DNA from: Cryphonectria parasitica EP155
Taxonomy: Eukaryota > Ascomycota > Sordariomycetes > Diaporthales > Cryphonectriaceae
Length of the DNA stretch: 64,000 bases
Direction: 5' to 3'
NCBI RefSeq assembly: GCF_011745365.1
Contig: NW_024468913.1
Coordinates: 2,852,001-2,916,000, forward strand
The stretch's first letter is position 1. Each line of letters starts with the position of its first letter. Below are positions 1-11,652 of the stretch, piece by piece. Under the pieces are notes generated by a model. It made no database searches, was not told where the DNA came from, and saw only the letters and a program-made list of their open reading frames with translations. The position numbers and the translations under genes are program-made.

Positions 1-215
1 GATGTTCGAATCGTGCCGGCAGATCAAACGCCCTCGGTAGACATTTTCATGATGGAGTATCGAGGGCAGTCAAGTTGAGCATTGGGGTGGTTCCATGCTT
101 CAGCTCGGTTACGAGGATGAGGAGAAGGACCCCGCCGAACATGGATAGAGCTCTTGAGAGTCGACATTCCATGCCGCATTCATAACCGAAACATTCTCAT
201 TGAGGAAGATAATGC
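1..215. other. Downstream flank of the PAP2 gene
   Basis: This stretch lies 3' of the lipid phosphatase gene, which is on the minus strand. It probably contains that gene's 3' UTR. I see no coding frame or RNA gene in it. Confidence 0.5.
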
Positions 216-1919
216 CTAGGACATCGTCCTTCTGGCGTCCTGGTCCTCAATATCCCCGTGGAGCCCAGTACTATCCGCACTCCCAGCACGCACGCCCTTC
301 CTTCCCTCCTCCATCATCATCGCTGCATCGTGAGGTCTCTCCTCATCCGGCAACTCTCGTTGCTGCTGCTGCCGAAACCCATCCTCGACATCCTGCTCCC
401 ATTCTGTCGCATAGCTCAAGCTACCAACCCCAGCCCAAAACGCCTTATCCGCCGAACGTGGGCCCCAAGCCCAACCTGCACCGCGCGACACGGGAAGATG
501 ATACCAGCGAAAAGCAAAGAAGGCACAGACAGTGCCGATGAAGAAGCCGAAGAGGATATCGAATCCGTGGTGGCGGAAGTTGAACCAGCGGGACGAGGCG
601 ATGAACACGGCGGTGAAGAAAGGCACCACGGCGAGGACGAGGAGGTACAGTGGTGGTGCGGCGGCCTGGCGACGTGCGGCGGTGAGGCGGGCATTGTGGG
701 CAGAGAAGAGGTGCTGGGCGTTCGGGTTGTGGGGGGCACTTAGGCGCTGCTGGTCTTCCTGCCGGGAGGAGAGGTTGCTTCGCGAGGGGAAGGCTGTGAA
801 GGAGGTTGCTGAGGTGTCTCCTGGTGCCCTGTTTGCTGGTGGTCAGCCGGCATGCTTACGTTTCTTCTTCCTTCTTCTCTCAAGGCCACGCGAGAGATCT
901 GGGGTAAAGTTCAACTCGATGATGCACATATGGGCTTACAGGAACGGGATCGTGATGGCAAACTTGCTCGCGATGAAGAGCGACAGGTAGACCAGCCCCG
1001 CCGCCGACGAGCTCGAGTGGCCCGACGGGTAACTCCTAAACCCGTCCTCCAGTATGCTCTGCGCGTCATCGTGGTTGGCCATGCCCCGGCAGATATCGGC
1101 CGACACCAGCTGCTGAAACCCCGTGTCGACATTCACGCCGCCGAGAACATACTGCGCAAAATTGTCGACATCTGGGTTGCACCGGGCGAGCAGGTCCGGC
1201 CTCGGCTTGCCGCACATATTCTTCATGCCGTTCGTGATGAACCAGGTGCCGGCGAGGGACAGTGCGAGACCCAGCCAGCCGACGTGGAGTTCCCATAGCT
1301 TGCGCCTCCAGATGAGAGCCTTGGGGGTGCTGGACGGGACGGTGTGGCCTGGAACGAAGAGCAGGCTGATGATGGGGATGACGACAATAGGGACGCCGGT
1401 GCAGAGGGTGATGAGGAGCCAGGACGGTACGGTCTCATGCTCCGTGAATGGAAAACTGGGATGAGGGTCAACATCTGAGACCGCACCGTGTTGGGGGAGG
1501 GGAGGGGGGGATAATAATCCGGTGTGTAAGAATAAGGGTGGTTCTGCTCACGAGATGTTGGGGTCCTCAAGGCTGAAGGGTCTCCTATTTGGTTCGTGGT
1601 TGTTCATATAAGCCGCAATCCCAAACACTACAACGACGACGATCCAGTCGAAGACATATGAGGAGATGATCACGGCACCACCGGGCCTCTTGGAGCCCAT
1701 GCGCGCGCGCAGGCTTTGTAGTGGTGGTATGCTCGGCATCTGAAAGGAAGGAAGAGGACGAGGGCGAGCCTCTTGATGGTGTTGATAATCTGCTGCGCCC
1801 GAGTACAAAGTATCAGCACCGTCGTCGACGGAGTTATCGTCACTGAGCCGGCTGTACACTCTTCGTCCAGGTATCGAGTTGAGTGGGAAAGAGCCGCCAG
1901 ATGATGGAGCGTCCGTCAT
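216..1919 (-). CDS. PAP2-family lipid phosphatase (DPP1/LPP-like)
   Basis: Integral membrane phosphatase, probably acting on phosphatidate or diacylglycerol pyrophosphate in the vacuole or ER membrane. Three exons (1919-1552, 1455-940, 828-216) join in frame to a 498-residue protein. The first intron is GTGAGC...CAG; the second is GTAAGC...ACAG. All three signature motifs are present: KNMCGKPRP (K-x6-RP), YPSGHSSSSA (PSGH) and SRWFNFRHHGFD (SR-x5-H-x3-D), separated by hydrophobic segments. The N-terminus (first ~90 residues) is polar and the C-terminus is a hydrophilic tail rich in Gln/Glu/Arg. A polar insert of about 65 residues between the PSGH motif and the last catalytic motif is usual in fungal members. 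Family assignment is secure; the substrate is inference. The second intron's acceptor was chosen because the frame is blocked by TGA just upstream. Confidence 0.9.
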
Positions 1920-2455
1920 ATTAACGTGAGTGAAGAAGACGTAACAATAAAAGGCTGCACCGGATGCAGTACCAGTCAGTCCAGCTGCGTACTATGTACT
2001 AAGGAGCGGGCCGTGGTGTGTGAGCCGTTCCTCAAACTACTTGATTAGCACTTCCACCGGGCCAACATGATCCGTTCGTTTTGGTGTAATGACTTGCGCC
2101 CGCTCGGCTGTGTGGCTCGAAAGTCTAATCTCCTGCTGGTGATGATGCGTGCCGAGCACTTTAGCTCCTTGGTGAATGACAATTGTGGGAGATTCCTTGG
2201 CGTTTCTTCTTGTCCGTTTTTACTTTGGTCGTGGCTTGTGATATAATCCGAAGAGAAACACTTGTCGGGATAGGCCCAGCGTCGATCACTCCTCGTTCTA
2301 ACACTTGGCACCGTGTCTCTCGTCAATCTCGTCTGTTGGTTCCCAACGTCAACAACACAAGTGGGTGGTTTTTTTGGTGCTTTTTTTTTTTGGTCTCGGT
2401 AGGTTATCGTCAATAGGAAAAAAAGGAAAGAAGAAAACAACCAATTCCAAAACAC

Positions 2456-2498
<43 letters not shown>

Positions 2499-3793
2499 TA
2501 TTGCAAGCTGAAGAAAAGGGCCTCGTGCCGCGTGACCCGGAGAGCTTGTGCTTATATTCATATCGCCAACCCTACCTCTCAGCCCAGCCCCGCTAGAAGG
2601 GACAAGGAAATCCTCATCAAATACGGAACACACAGCCACGCGCGGCCTTCGAGCTGAAGACGAGGCATCCCTCCCCTCCTTCCGTCCCTCCCTCTGTCTC
2701 TCACTCACACACTTCCTCGGCACATTTCCCATGAGGGAGGTCAGCCCCAAAGGAACTGTGACGAACAGGGCGTGCCCGCCGCCCTGGTGCGCAAGGCTTG
2801 GCCCCCAAAGGAGGCCAGAGGGGGGAAATTTGCTATGAGGTAAGACAAGACCCGTGAGCGGTCTGGGAAGGAGGGCGGCCACCACCAGTACCACCACCAC
2901 CACCATCTTCCTCACTGGGGTTTGCGGTTGGAGAAATCTATGATAGCTCCAGGTATAGGGTTCGGGGGGAAGTCAATCATCATCTCCTCACCGCCGAAGG
3001 TCCCGCGCCAGAAATAATGGTTGCTGGGATCCCCGTTTTGTATTTTCCTTTTTTTTTCTTTAAACTTTTTTTTCTTCAACAACCCATCTTTCTTCTTTTC
3101 TTTTTTTTTGTAGACAGACGAAGGTCGGAGGTGGTTGAGGAGAGAGCAGCAAGAGCCTTGCATGCTCCCCTTTTTCTGTTGCATTTTTCGGGATGCATTC
3201 CGGTTGGAGCTACTGTTTTATTGCAAAATGCTCGTTCCTCGACCGACCCTTAGGATCGGAAACGGGAAGCCCTTGGGTGGTCTACTCCACTCCACCTGGT
3301 CCAGCTATGTGACCAATCACAAGCCGAGAAAAAGGTAAAGGAAGAGAGGGCAAAATGAAAGGGGGGCATGGCGAGTAAGCTTAACCAGGCGGGTTGGATC
3401 TTTGCGTCTCTATAAATAGAGAGAGAGAGAGGGCATGCATGGCGGGGAGACTAGACCGTTACATACATCCAGAGACACCCACCACCAGCATGGTCGGGTC
3501 TGAGGAATTAAACATGACCTTCTGAGGGCCAACTTTTTGTGACACTCCTTGTGACGTTCACCCTTCAGGCTTCTCAAAGTGCGGCCCAAAGAGGTGACCA
3601 GCCGTTCGGTCCGAAAGCCTCATGAGTTTGAGCTTTTTCTACTGGACTCTTATTCAAGGCTTTGGAGTCGTAGGGTATACAAGCTCAGGATTGCCCAAGT
3701 GAATTTCTGCGTTTTGGTCGGATTGGATATTCCATTATACAAAATCGTAGTCTGATACAGATTTGGGCTTCATATGCATAAACCACCGGATTT
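1920..3793. other. Intergenic region between the PAP2 and uL2m genes
   Basis: About 1.9 kb holding the promoter and leader of the PAP2 gene (near 1920) and the 3' end of the uL2m gene (near 3790). It has a long GA microsatellite, T-rich runs near 3045-3110 and a TATAAATA followed by GA repeats at 3411. The frames that stay open here run through simple repeats and look like no protein family. I see no gene. Confidence 0.6.
2461..2495. repeat. (GA)17 microsatellite
   Basis: An uninterrupted GA dinucleotide run lies about 540 bp upstream of the PAP2 start codon. On the gene's strand it reads as a CT run, a common feature of fungal promoters and leaders. Confidence 0.95.
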
Positions 3794-5105
3794 CTATGAT
3801 GCCTTTCTGTCTTTTCTCCTGCCCATGTTGCGCACACGTGGCGTAACAACATGCCTGTTGATGTTGTTGGTTCTGCGTGTCTTGTAACCTGATTTGGCCT
3901 GCATGATCCATATCAGCTGCTGTTCTCGCACCAAACATTGTAAAGGAGAGGGAGGATTGAGCACGTACCGGTTTGCCCCACGGGCTTACGGGAATTCTGT
4001 TACCCTTGGACTTTCCACGACCACCACCGTGCGGGTGATCAACTGTGAACCCCAGCAATATCAGTACCAAGAGAGAGAGAGGGAGAGACTGACAGCGGGA
4101 AAAGAAGGAAAGCAACATACCAGAGTTCATGGCTAATCCTCTCACAGTGGGCCTGATACCCAACCATCGGTTTCTTCCTGCCTTGCCCAGTGACGTATAA
4201 GAATAGTGAACGTTGCTCGCAATACCAATGGTGGCCACGGCGTCCTTGTCCACCTTGCGGATCTCGCCGCTCTGCAGCCGCACCATGACAAACTTGCCCG
4301 TCACCATCTTGGTGCCGTCGTCCCGCGTCTCCTCCTCCTTGGACTCAATCACGCCGTACGTGCCCGCGCTCCGGCAGAACTTGGCCGGGCCGTCCTTGCG
4401 GGAGGCGATGCAGTAGATCATGGTGCCCACAGGGATCAGGTGCATGGGCAGGCAGTTTCCCCTGTGCGCTGTCCGCGCGGCCAGGATACCAGGGTCGATG
4501 ATGCCGCCCATGTCCTCCAGCAGATCCTTGGGCAGGCCCGCCCGGTAGGAGTGCACCACGTCGCCCGCCCGCATGCCGTCCGCGGCGATGATGTAGCTCT
4601 TGCGGCCCGTGGCCCGGTTGGTCAGCAGGGCGATGTGCGCCGTACGGTTCGGGTCGTACTCGATGCGGTCCACGAGGTGCGCCCCGGGGTCCTTGCGGTC
4701 AAAGTCCACCGTCCGGATGCGCCGTTTTGCGCCGCCACCCCGGTGCCGCACCGTGATGCGCCCGCTGTTGTTGCGCCCGCCGCGCGCCTGGCCCTTCTTG
4801 GGGAATGTGAGCGGTCGGTAGGGACGGCCCCGCCAGAGGTGGTCGTTGATAGGTCTCTTCAGGTGACGGAGACCGGGCGTGCGTGGCTTGTAGGTGCGGA
4901 GGGTCACGCTCACGTCCTCCTCTGCCGCCTTCTTGGAGGCCGCCACAGTCGTCTGAGCAAAGGGCGAGGGCTGGTTCAGCTTGAGCTTCTTCTTCGCGAC
5001 GGTGGCGTAGCCTGCCGAGGGGAGGAGGGAGCCAGGACAGGAGGAAGGCGTAGCGAGGAGGGACCGGATGGCCGTCGCCAGCGGCCGTATCCGGGGCTGT
5101 AACAT
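3794..5105 (-). CDS. RML2: Mitochondrial large-subunit ribosomal protein uL2m
   Basis: Structural protein of the mitochondrial 54S subunit, near the peptidyl-transferase centre. Three exons (5105-4121, 4042-3969, 3898-3794) join to 387 residues. Residues 1 to ~35 are basic, Ser/Ala-rich and lack acids (start MLQPRIRPLATAIR), as expected of a mitochondrial presequence. The core has the uL2 RNA-binding region (GGRNNSGRITVRHRGGGAKR near 110-130), then the signature VDHPHGGGRGKSKGN, which is completed only after splicing the first intron (78 nt). The last exon supplies a basic C-terminus beginning AKSGYKTRR and ending at TAG 3794-3796. Reading through the second intron instead gives a longer, non-conserved tail, so that extension is rejected. 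The histidine of the HPHGGG loop, important in bacterial L2, is present. Confidence 0.95.
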
Positions 5106-5424
5106 CGTGTGGGCGGCTGAGGAGAGAGAGATAGAGAGGTTTTTAAGAAGCTCGGAGGAGGGACGGATTTGGAGCTTTCTGGAGGCGTCGTGGAGGGGAA
5201 GGGAGGTCGGTCAATTGCCGGTCAGGGCCATGAATTGGCTCCTGTGGGGACCTTCAGCTTCGGTAGGAGGAGGGCAAGAAGATCTCCGCCAGCAAGAGGC
5301 GTGGGTGTTGACACGGGACCAGTCTCAATGATGTTGGATACCAGGGCTCGTGAGCTTGGGAAAATTCGACTGATGCGACGGCAAGGCTAGCAATGGTCTG
5401 TGCTTTACTTTTGGGCAACTAGGA

Positions 5425-5435
5425 GGGTTAGGGTT
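5425..5435 (+). promoter_or_regulatory. Telobox-like motif GGGTTAGGGTT
   Basis: The 11-mer GGGTTAGGGTT lies about 320 bp upstream of the uL2m start codon. Telomere-repeat-like boxes are known in promoters of translation-related genes in several eukaryotes. Its activity here is inference only. Confidence 0.3.
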
Positions 5436-6340
5436 CATCGATGGTCACGTCTTCCCAAAACACCCGACCAAAAAACTTCAACAATGGCTAGATTATTGTT
5501 CCGTCATGTGTTAGATGAGTAAATACAATACCTGCTTCAATCTGCATTTCAATCTGCTGCAGACATTGTGTGATTCCAGAGCCAATGGCATAAAGTGGCC
5601 TTGGAAAGACAGGTGTTGGCCTTTAAAGAGACTAGGACCACATATGGGAACCTCGGGAGTGAATTCAAAAGTGAGGAAATACTTTCTTCCAGTGAAGGAG
5701 CAGAAGCATCTCATGTATGATGATGATTATTACAATGATATGATCCAGCCTGGTCTCAACATCTTATTGTGCAGAGTCCGAGACATGCTGCATAGTAGCA
5801 CCTCTGCAGGCCTTGGAGGTTGCTGGCAGGTGTTTGAAATCAGCAGGTTGTAGTGGCCAGGAGGCAGGACCAGGCTTGACAAGGGTACGCGCTACAAGGT
5901 GGGCTTTTCATAGCACGGTAGAAGCTGGGGAGGCTAAACCATATGGGGTCACCGTTGCTGTGTGGTTGCCATGGCGAGCCTGTCCAAACAACGCGTCAAG
6001 ACGGTTTTGACCCCACAGCTGGCGTTCTGAGCATCCAACTGATGTCAGGGTTGGTTACCCGACACAGGAGGGTTCCTGTCATCCATCCTGTGTCCTACTC
6101 AGTCTCTTGGTCTTGACTCTTCCTCCTGCATCATCTCGACCTTCACTCTCCTGTCTGTCAGCCTCTCCTCTCCTCTCTGGTCGACACGCCTGTTTGCCAG
6201 ACATCCATAAATTTTTGGAGCAAGTTGTGGTTCAATTTCAAATATTTATGCTAGGTATGTACTGTGCTCTCTCAAGCATTCCTTGCGTTCTCCCTCCGAC
6301 TGCTCTTGACCTTTGCCTCTCCCGCACCAAGCCCTGCCAG

Positions 6341-6346
6341 ACGCGT
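6341..6346 (+). promoter_or_regulatory. MCB-like ACGCGT site, first copy
   Basis: ACGCGT within CCAGACGCGTC, about 1.2 kb upstream of the cyclin B start codon. ACGCGT is the core recognised by MBF/SBF-type (APSES) cell-cycle factors. The same 11-bp context recurs at about 6994-7004. This is a candidate only. Confidence 0.3.
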
Positions 6347-6998
6347 CGAGGACTTTTACTGCAAGACTGGGAGGCAGAGACCTTTCTCTCTGTTTTACCA
6401 AGACCTGTCCACAGTCTGTCTGGCAGCATTCTTTCACTCCCTCCCACCATCCCTTTCCCACTCATCCACAGCTACAGCCGGGCAACCTCGACTGAACAAG
6501 TTGTGCTTGCTTTGTCTCTGCTTTCGGTTGCTGTGGTGTGGTGGTGTCTCCAGTGCATGGGTCCCTCGTCCCTCACCCAACACGCTCTTTCTTCTTCCCA
6601 AACCCGGAAAGCTCCACACTTCGCCAGAGAGCATCAAGCCCCCGGCACAGCTGCCCATACCAACCAAATACCTGACTGCCAGTGACTGGGTGGTGGATCC
6701 TCAAAACAAGCGCCTGAGCAAGCACATAAACACTGCAGCAGGCCTGGAACTGTTACCGCTGTACTGTACACCTCACACCTCTTCTCCCTCTCCACCTCCA
6801 AGACTGCATCCAACCCATCACAACACACCAGCCACCCTCCTCTACTCTCTCTCTCCTTTGATCTTCCCCTAGGAGAGCAGGTCATTACCCATTGGCAACA
6901 ACAATTTCAACACACACAAAGGCAATATCATCAGCCAGCAGGACACGCAGGAGACACAATCTCTGCCTGGCCACCAATATCCATCCAATCGCACCTCC

Positions 6999-7004
6999 AG
7001 ACGC
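6999..7004 (+). promoter_or_regulatory. MCB-like ACGCGT site, second copy
   Basis: A second ACGCGT within the same CCAGACGCGTC context, about 570 bp before the cyclin B start codon. The repeat of the flanking bases makes chance less likely, but no binding evidence is available. Confidence 0.3.
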
Positions 7005-7504
7005 GTCTCGCTCTCACCGATGCTTGTCTTTTGAGCCATTCCCCTACCTGCCCACCGCCCAGAACACAGGGGGGGCCCAACATCCAACAGACACATTTTC
7101 TGTCTTGACTCCAAACAGAGCATTCAGTCCTTTTTATTGACTGTATATTCACGTGTCTAGACATACTTCGCATCTCTTTTCACTTAGTTGCCAAGTAGTC
7201 CATTGTAAGTTTTGGAATAATGGCCCAAACCTTGACCCTGAGCCTTTCTGCCTCCACCCTTTTCACCCACCCAACCCTCTGCAACAGCTCAATTTTTTTC
7301 ACCACCCCGACGCGCTGCCCGCAGCCACGTCCACGTCCACAGTTGTCCACAATCTGCAGCTCCAGCTCCACCTCCATCTCAACCTGAACCTGCACTTTAT
7401 CCTGCAGCTCCAGCTGGCCTTGCCCACAACCCAACACCTCTTAGACACATGTCCATCTTCTGCCAATCTGGCAACAAAACAATCAATCCCACCCTTAATT
7501 GACT

Positions 7505-7512
7505 TTGTTTAC
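7505..7512 (-). promoter_or_regulatory. Forkhead-type site (GTAAACAA on the minus strand)
   Basis: The sequence reads TTGTTTAC on the plus strand, an exact match to the forkhead consensus used by Fkh proteins at G2/M genes. It lies 57 bp before the cyclin B start codon, so it may be in the transcribed leader. Function is inferred. Confidence 0.3.
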
Positions 7513-7568
7513 TACAACAGGCCCCATCAGCATTTGGGTAAATGAAGTCTGACAGAACAATCAGCAAT

Positions 7569-9286
7569 ATGCCTCCTGTAAGATATCTCCCTCCCTCTCC
7601 TCTTGGTCTAATCTCCAAACAACCAATTCGGGTGTCACTATACAAGAAGCTTTGTCAATCGCTGCAAGCTCTTGATGCCATCAACAACCGCCCCATCCTG
7701 CCCCATGTCAGACCTCTAATATCTTGAAATAGGGACGTGCTACCACCCGCGCCGCGCGCGTCGCCGCCAACGAGAACGATGAGAACAGCGGCCTCGGTTC
7801 CCAACGTCTGACGCGTGCTAAGGCAGCCGCGCTGCATGTCGACGAGCTGTCCCAGCCCAACAAGCCCCTCGCGGCTAAGAAGGCTGGTCTCAACGCTAAC
7901 GTCACCGGTGCTACCCGCAAGCGTGCTGCCCTGGGCGATGTCTCCAACGTCACCAAGATTGAGGTCAGTGAGGGAAAGAAGATCGGTGCCACCACCAAGT
8001 CGGCTACCGTGTCCAAGACTACTGCGAACCGAGTAACCAAGAGCTCGACCGTTGGTACCACTCGTGCCGCTCGCGGCGGCCCCCTCACATCCAAGGAAAC
8101 CAATGTCACCAAGAAGACCAAGGCTTCTGGCCCTGGCGAGATCGGCTCCAAGCGCAAGGCCACCGCTGCCGCTCTCGCCAAGAAGGGCACCCCTGAGGGT
8201 GCCGAGCCCGTCCGCAAGAAGCCACACACTGCAGAGAAGGAGAACGTCAGAGCCCAGAAGGAGCAGAAGGCTGTCGAGGTTGAGCCCCAGCCCGAGCCCG
8301 AGCCAGCCCAGGACACCCAGGCTGATTACCTGGCCACCAACGACTTCGAGTACCCCGAGGGTGTGAAGGATCTCGACTCGGAGGACCGCGATGATCCCCT
8401 GATGGTTGCCGAGTATGCCCACGAGATCTTCGACTACCTCCTGACCATCGAGCCTTCCTCGTTGCCCAACCCCGACTACATGGAGCACCAGGACGAGCTC
8501 GAGTGGAAGACGCGCAGCATTCTCGTCGACTGGCTCATCGAGGTCCACACCCGTTTCCATCTCCTCCCCGAGACCCTGTTTCTCGCAATCAACATCATTG
8601 ACCGTTTCCTCTCCGAGAAGGTCGTCCAGCTCGACCGTGTCCAGCTCGTCGGCATCACTGCCATGTTCATTGCATCCAAGTACGAGGAGGTCCTCTCCCC
8701 CCACGTCGGCAACTTCAAGCACGTTGCGGACAATGGCTTCTCCGAGTCTGAGATCCTCGCTGCCGAGCGATTCATCCTGCAGACTCTAGAGTACGACCTC
8801 AGCTACCCCAACCCCATGAACTTCCTCCGCCGTATTTCCAAGGCCGACAACTATGACATCCAGACCCGTACTGTCGCCAAGTACCTGCTAGAAATCAGTA
8901 TTGTCGATCGCCGCTTCATGCCCTACCGTCCCTCCCACGTAGCTGCCGCTGCTATGTACATGGCACGCCTGATCCTGGACCGTGGTGACTGGGTAAGTTG
9001 AACGATTCGTAGATCGCCGGTGGAGGTGCTGCTTCTTGGAGTTAACTGACAGACTACGTTCCAGGACGAGACGCTGTCATTCTATGCCGGCTACACCGAG
9101 ACTGAGATCGAGCCCATCATCCACCTCATGGTCGACTACCTGGCGCGGCCCGTCGCTCACGAGGCCTTCTTCAAGAAGTATGCCAGCAAGAAGTTCCTCA
9201 AGGCGTCCATCCTGACGCGCCAGTGGGCTAAGAAGAACGCTGCCGTTTTTGGCATCCACAACCTGGACCGACCCCTCGACGAGTGA
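7569..9286 (+). CDS. nimE: G2/mitotic B-type cyclin
   Basis: Activator of the Cdk1 (Cdc2) kinase for mitotic entry; orthologue class of NimE/Cdc13. Three exons (7569-7577, 7733-8992, 9065-9286) encode 496 residues. The first coding exon holds only Met-Pro-Pro; GTAAGA follows directly and the next exon opens after TAG at 7730-7732. A canonical destruction box, RAALGDVSN, sits at residues 67-75 and a KEN box at 172-174, so APC/C-dependent destruction is expected. The basic, Ala/Thr-rich N-terminus is followed by the cyclin N box with the MRSILVDWL-type motif (here KTRSILVDWLIEVH) and the cyclin C domain to the C-terminus. The second intron (72 nt) interrupts the C domain after RGDW. Choice of NimE over the other fungal B-type cyclin rests on length and degrons and is less certain. 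Confidence 0.93.
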
Positions 9287-11652
9287 ACCAAGCCACCCAC
9301 ACACACACACATACAACACTCGGTCATCAAAGCATATCTTCTCCCCTGTTCATGACATAGACATACGGGTCTATTGATCCCCAGTTGTCACGGGCGTTGC
9401 GTTGCAGCATCTTTCTCAGCATTCCGGCAATGAACAGATACCCAAGGTTATGATCTCTCACTCATGAATTCCATAGACCAAGAACGAAGCTCCAGTATCA
9501 ACGTCACTCGTATGCGCGGCTCTGCATACCTTTCTCACTGGATCACAGGGCCTTGTGGATAATAAAGTTCTCGGATTTCGCTCTTCGTGTGTTTTTACGG
9601 TGGCGTCTGGTGTTGAACGGGCAGGTCAGTTGGAGGTGTTGGTGGTACTCAGTTCTTCGCGTGTTTGATAAATTCTTTTTTTATCCTTTTCCCATTGTTG
9701 TATGTATGGTCTGTGTTTTTGTGGAGTTCGTCACATCGCTATAGCTGTTGAGCGGACAGCGCATGCCGCTCACATTGCTCCTCCTCCTGGCTTGTCTCAA
9801 TGATTTCACATCGACGGTTGGATGGTCCGGATGGCATGGCAGCATATGTCAGGGGTCACGGTTCTTTTCGATACGGACGGTGGTCTCAACGGAATTGGGA
9901 CAGGCTGCATTGCACTTTGTACATATTATTGTTATTCTGTTGGGTGGGTGATGCCAAGGGACTAACCATACCAGCCTTTGTTTTCGTTGATTAGAAAAGG
10001 AATCGAAAAGGGACCATTTTCATTATTCTTACTACTGCCATCCGCATTGTCTCGGGGCCTCTGTCATCTGCTTCCTAGGGAGGCATGAGGATGCAACACA
10101 TGTCGGCTTGTTTGTGGACTGTACTGTCTTGACGACGTGGTGTGTTGATATCTGTTCCAATATGCACAGGATCCTTATACACAGCCTGGCGGCCTTCACT
10201 ATGCTGTCTCATCACCAAGGGTGGTCGTCATTTCCGTCGCCTCCAGCCCCAGCTTCTCCCATCCCCTTGGGGCGTTCGTTCTTAGCCTCCTGCACTGATG
10301 CCGCGCTGGCGCTTACTTGCCCCGTTGCCGTTTTGCCATCCTCCTCCACATCGTCATCGGCACCAGCAGCAGCAGCAGCGGCTGTGCAGCTCGCCTCGCC
10401 GTCGCCGCCTCCACACCCGTTTTCCACAAACTAAGTGATTAGGCTCGTGCCTCTCAGCCGCGAACTTCACCTCGTGCCGTGCTCCCGGGGAGCCTTCTGT
10501 TTCTGCCTGTCCCACTCCGTGCGGGCCCACTCCACTTGGTTTCGCTCGTAGGTCATTGTGAGAAGGGTGGTCATGGTGATTGGGGGCCTGTTGTGAGGGG
10601 TGCTACGGCAGCCGCCAGTAAGCCAGCAGGCTTTGCGGGCTAGTTTGGAGAGGGAGGATGTTGGGTCGGCTGGGTCATTGTTGTTGTGATTTGGCATTTG
10701 TGAGAGGGTTGCTGAAGGTGGCCTGAATACTGCATTGGCTGGACCATTTGGTTGAGACTCGATGGGACAGTGGTCTGGTATGTCAGTCATGAATACGGCG
10801 TTTGTGGTGCCTGCCTGGCAGAGAGAGATTCGAAGATGGCCTTATTCTTTAGGGGCTTCGAATCTAAAAGAGCAGCTGGTCCCGCCGTCGCGATGTAATA
10901 TTCATTCACAAGTCTACAGGCACTCATCGTGGTGTCATCTTCCAGCCTCTCTTTCTCTTCGTCGCTATACATGTCGCGTTCACTCGGCGCTCCTAGTCAC
11001 TTGACTGGCGCTGCAGATTGTTGTCTGGGCACGCACGAAGGGCAGAAAGACCTGGCTGTCTCTTTAGGGGGCTTGAGAAGCAAAAGGTTTTCCAGGTTCG
11101 TCAGTCTGCTTAACACACTTCAGACTCCGCCCCGTGAGCAGTGCTCGCAATAACTCGACCGCCACCCCATCGTGGATGTGGTATATGTTGATGGTACGGG
11201 CATTGCGGATGCCCCCAGCCATCAAGACTTTTGACTCAGAGCCTACAATAGATGCGCAGGATGAATCAATTTCATTGTCTGCGCTTCTAGGGGCTCAGCT
11301 GTAGCCGGTGCCGGGTGCCAGTGACTCACTGGCAGTGAATCACGCACATAGTTATCAAAAATTGGTCCAGGTTTTCTTTCTTTCTTTCCTCCCCCCCCCC
11401 CCCTTCTTTCTTCTTCTTTTTCTTCCTTCTTCTTGTGTCTTGCCATTTTCATCCTGTTAATTGAGTAATGGTGTTGATGGTCGGTAGATAAGACACATTA
11501 TAGTTGAAAACGATGATGGCGGGCGAGGTCTGGAAGGGGGGGGGGAAGGCCTGCGGGAGCCGATATCATATGCGTAGAGTGATGAGGGAGAAACAAGTTG
11601 GAAAGCTCAGGGCTGCAATGCCAATATGAGTTTGCAAAGAGTATTCCCTAGT
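9287..11652. other. Intergenic region downstream of cyclin B
   Basis: About 2.4 kb with the cyclin 3' UTR at its left end. The sequence has short GC-rich stretches, an alanine-like GCAGCAGCAG run near 10365 and a 13-bp poly-C at 11391. I see no coding frame that resembles a known protein and no RNA gene until the 5S gene at its right end. Confidence 0.6.
11391..11403. repeat. Poly-C run in a pyrimidine tract
   Basis: About 13 consecutive C residues inside a C/T-only tract of about 75 bp (roughly 11371-11440), 250 bp upstream of the 5S rRNA gene. Confidence 0.8.

Larger units (their letters stand above)
5106..7568. other. Divergent intergenic region and cyclin leader
   Basis: About 2.5 kb separates the divergently transcribed uL2m (-) and cyclin B (+) genes. 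The right part, from about 6100, is strongly C/T-rich with repeated short CTCTCC-type runs and probably contains the promoter and a long 5' leader of the cyclin. Frames of up to ~200 codons exist here, but they are low in complexity and match nothing I know. Candidate sites (telobox, MCB, forkhead) are listed separately. Confidence 0.6.

Noticed and set aside
1..20. GTTCGAATC at the window edge, considered as a tRNA T arm
   Set aside because: Only partial stem pairing is possible and the remainder of any tRNA would be outside the window.
2349..2915. A 188-codon minus-strand frame with a hydrophobic start
   Set aside because: Much of it is a translated (CT)n repeat and poly-Lys/Phe runs, with no family resemblance.
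4206..5102. A 298-codon plus-strand frame opposite uL2m
   Set aside because: The minus strand encodes unmistakable uL2 motifs; this frame is an antisense artefact.
6264..6872. A 202-codon plus-strand frame upstream of cyclin B
   Set aside because: It lies in a C/T-rich leader with Ser/Leu/Pro-biased low complexity; no intron structure or homologous feature.
7655..8722. A 355-codon open frame on the minus strand opposite cyclin B
   Set aside because: A shadow of the cyclin coding strand; the Leu/Gly-rich sequence carries no domain.
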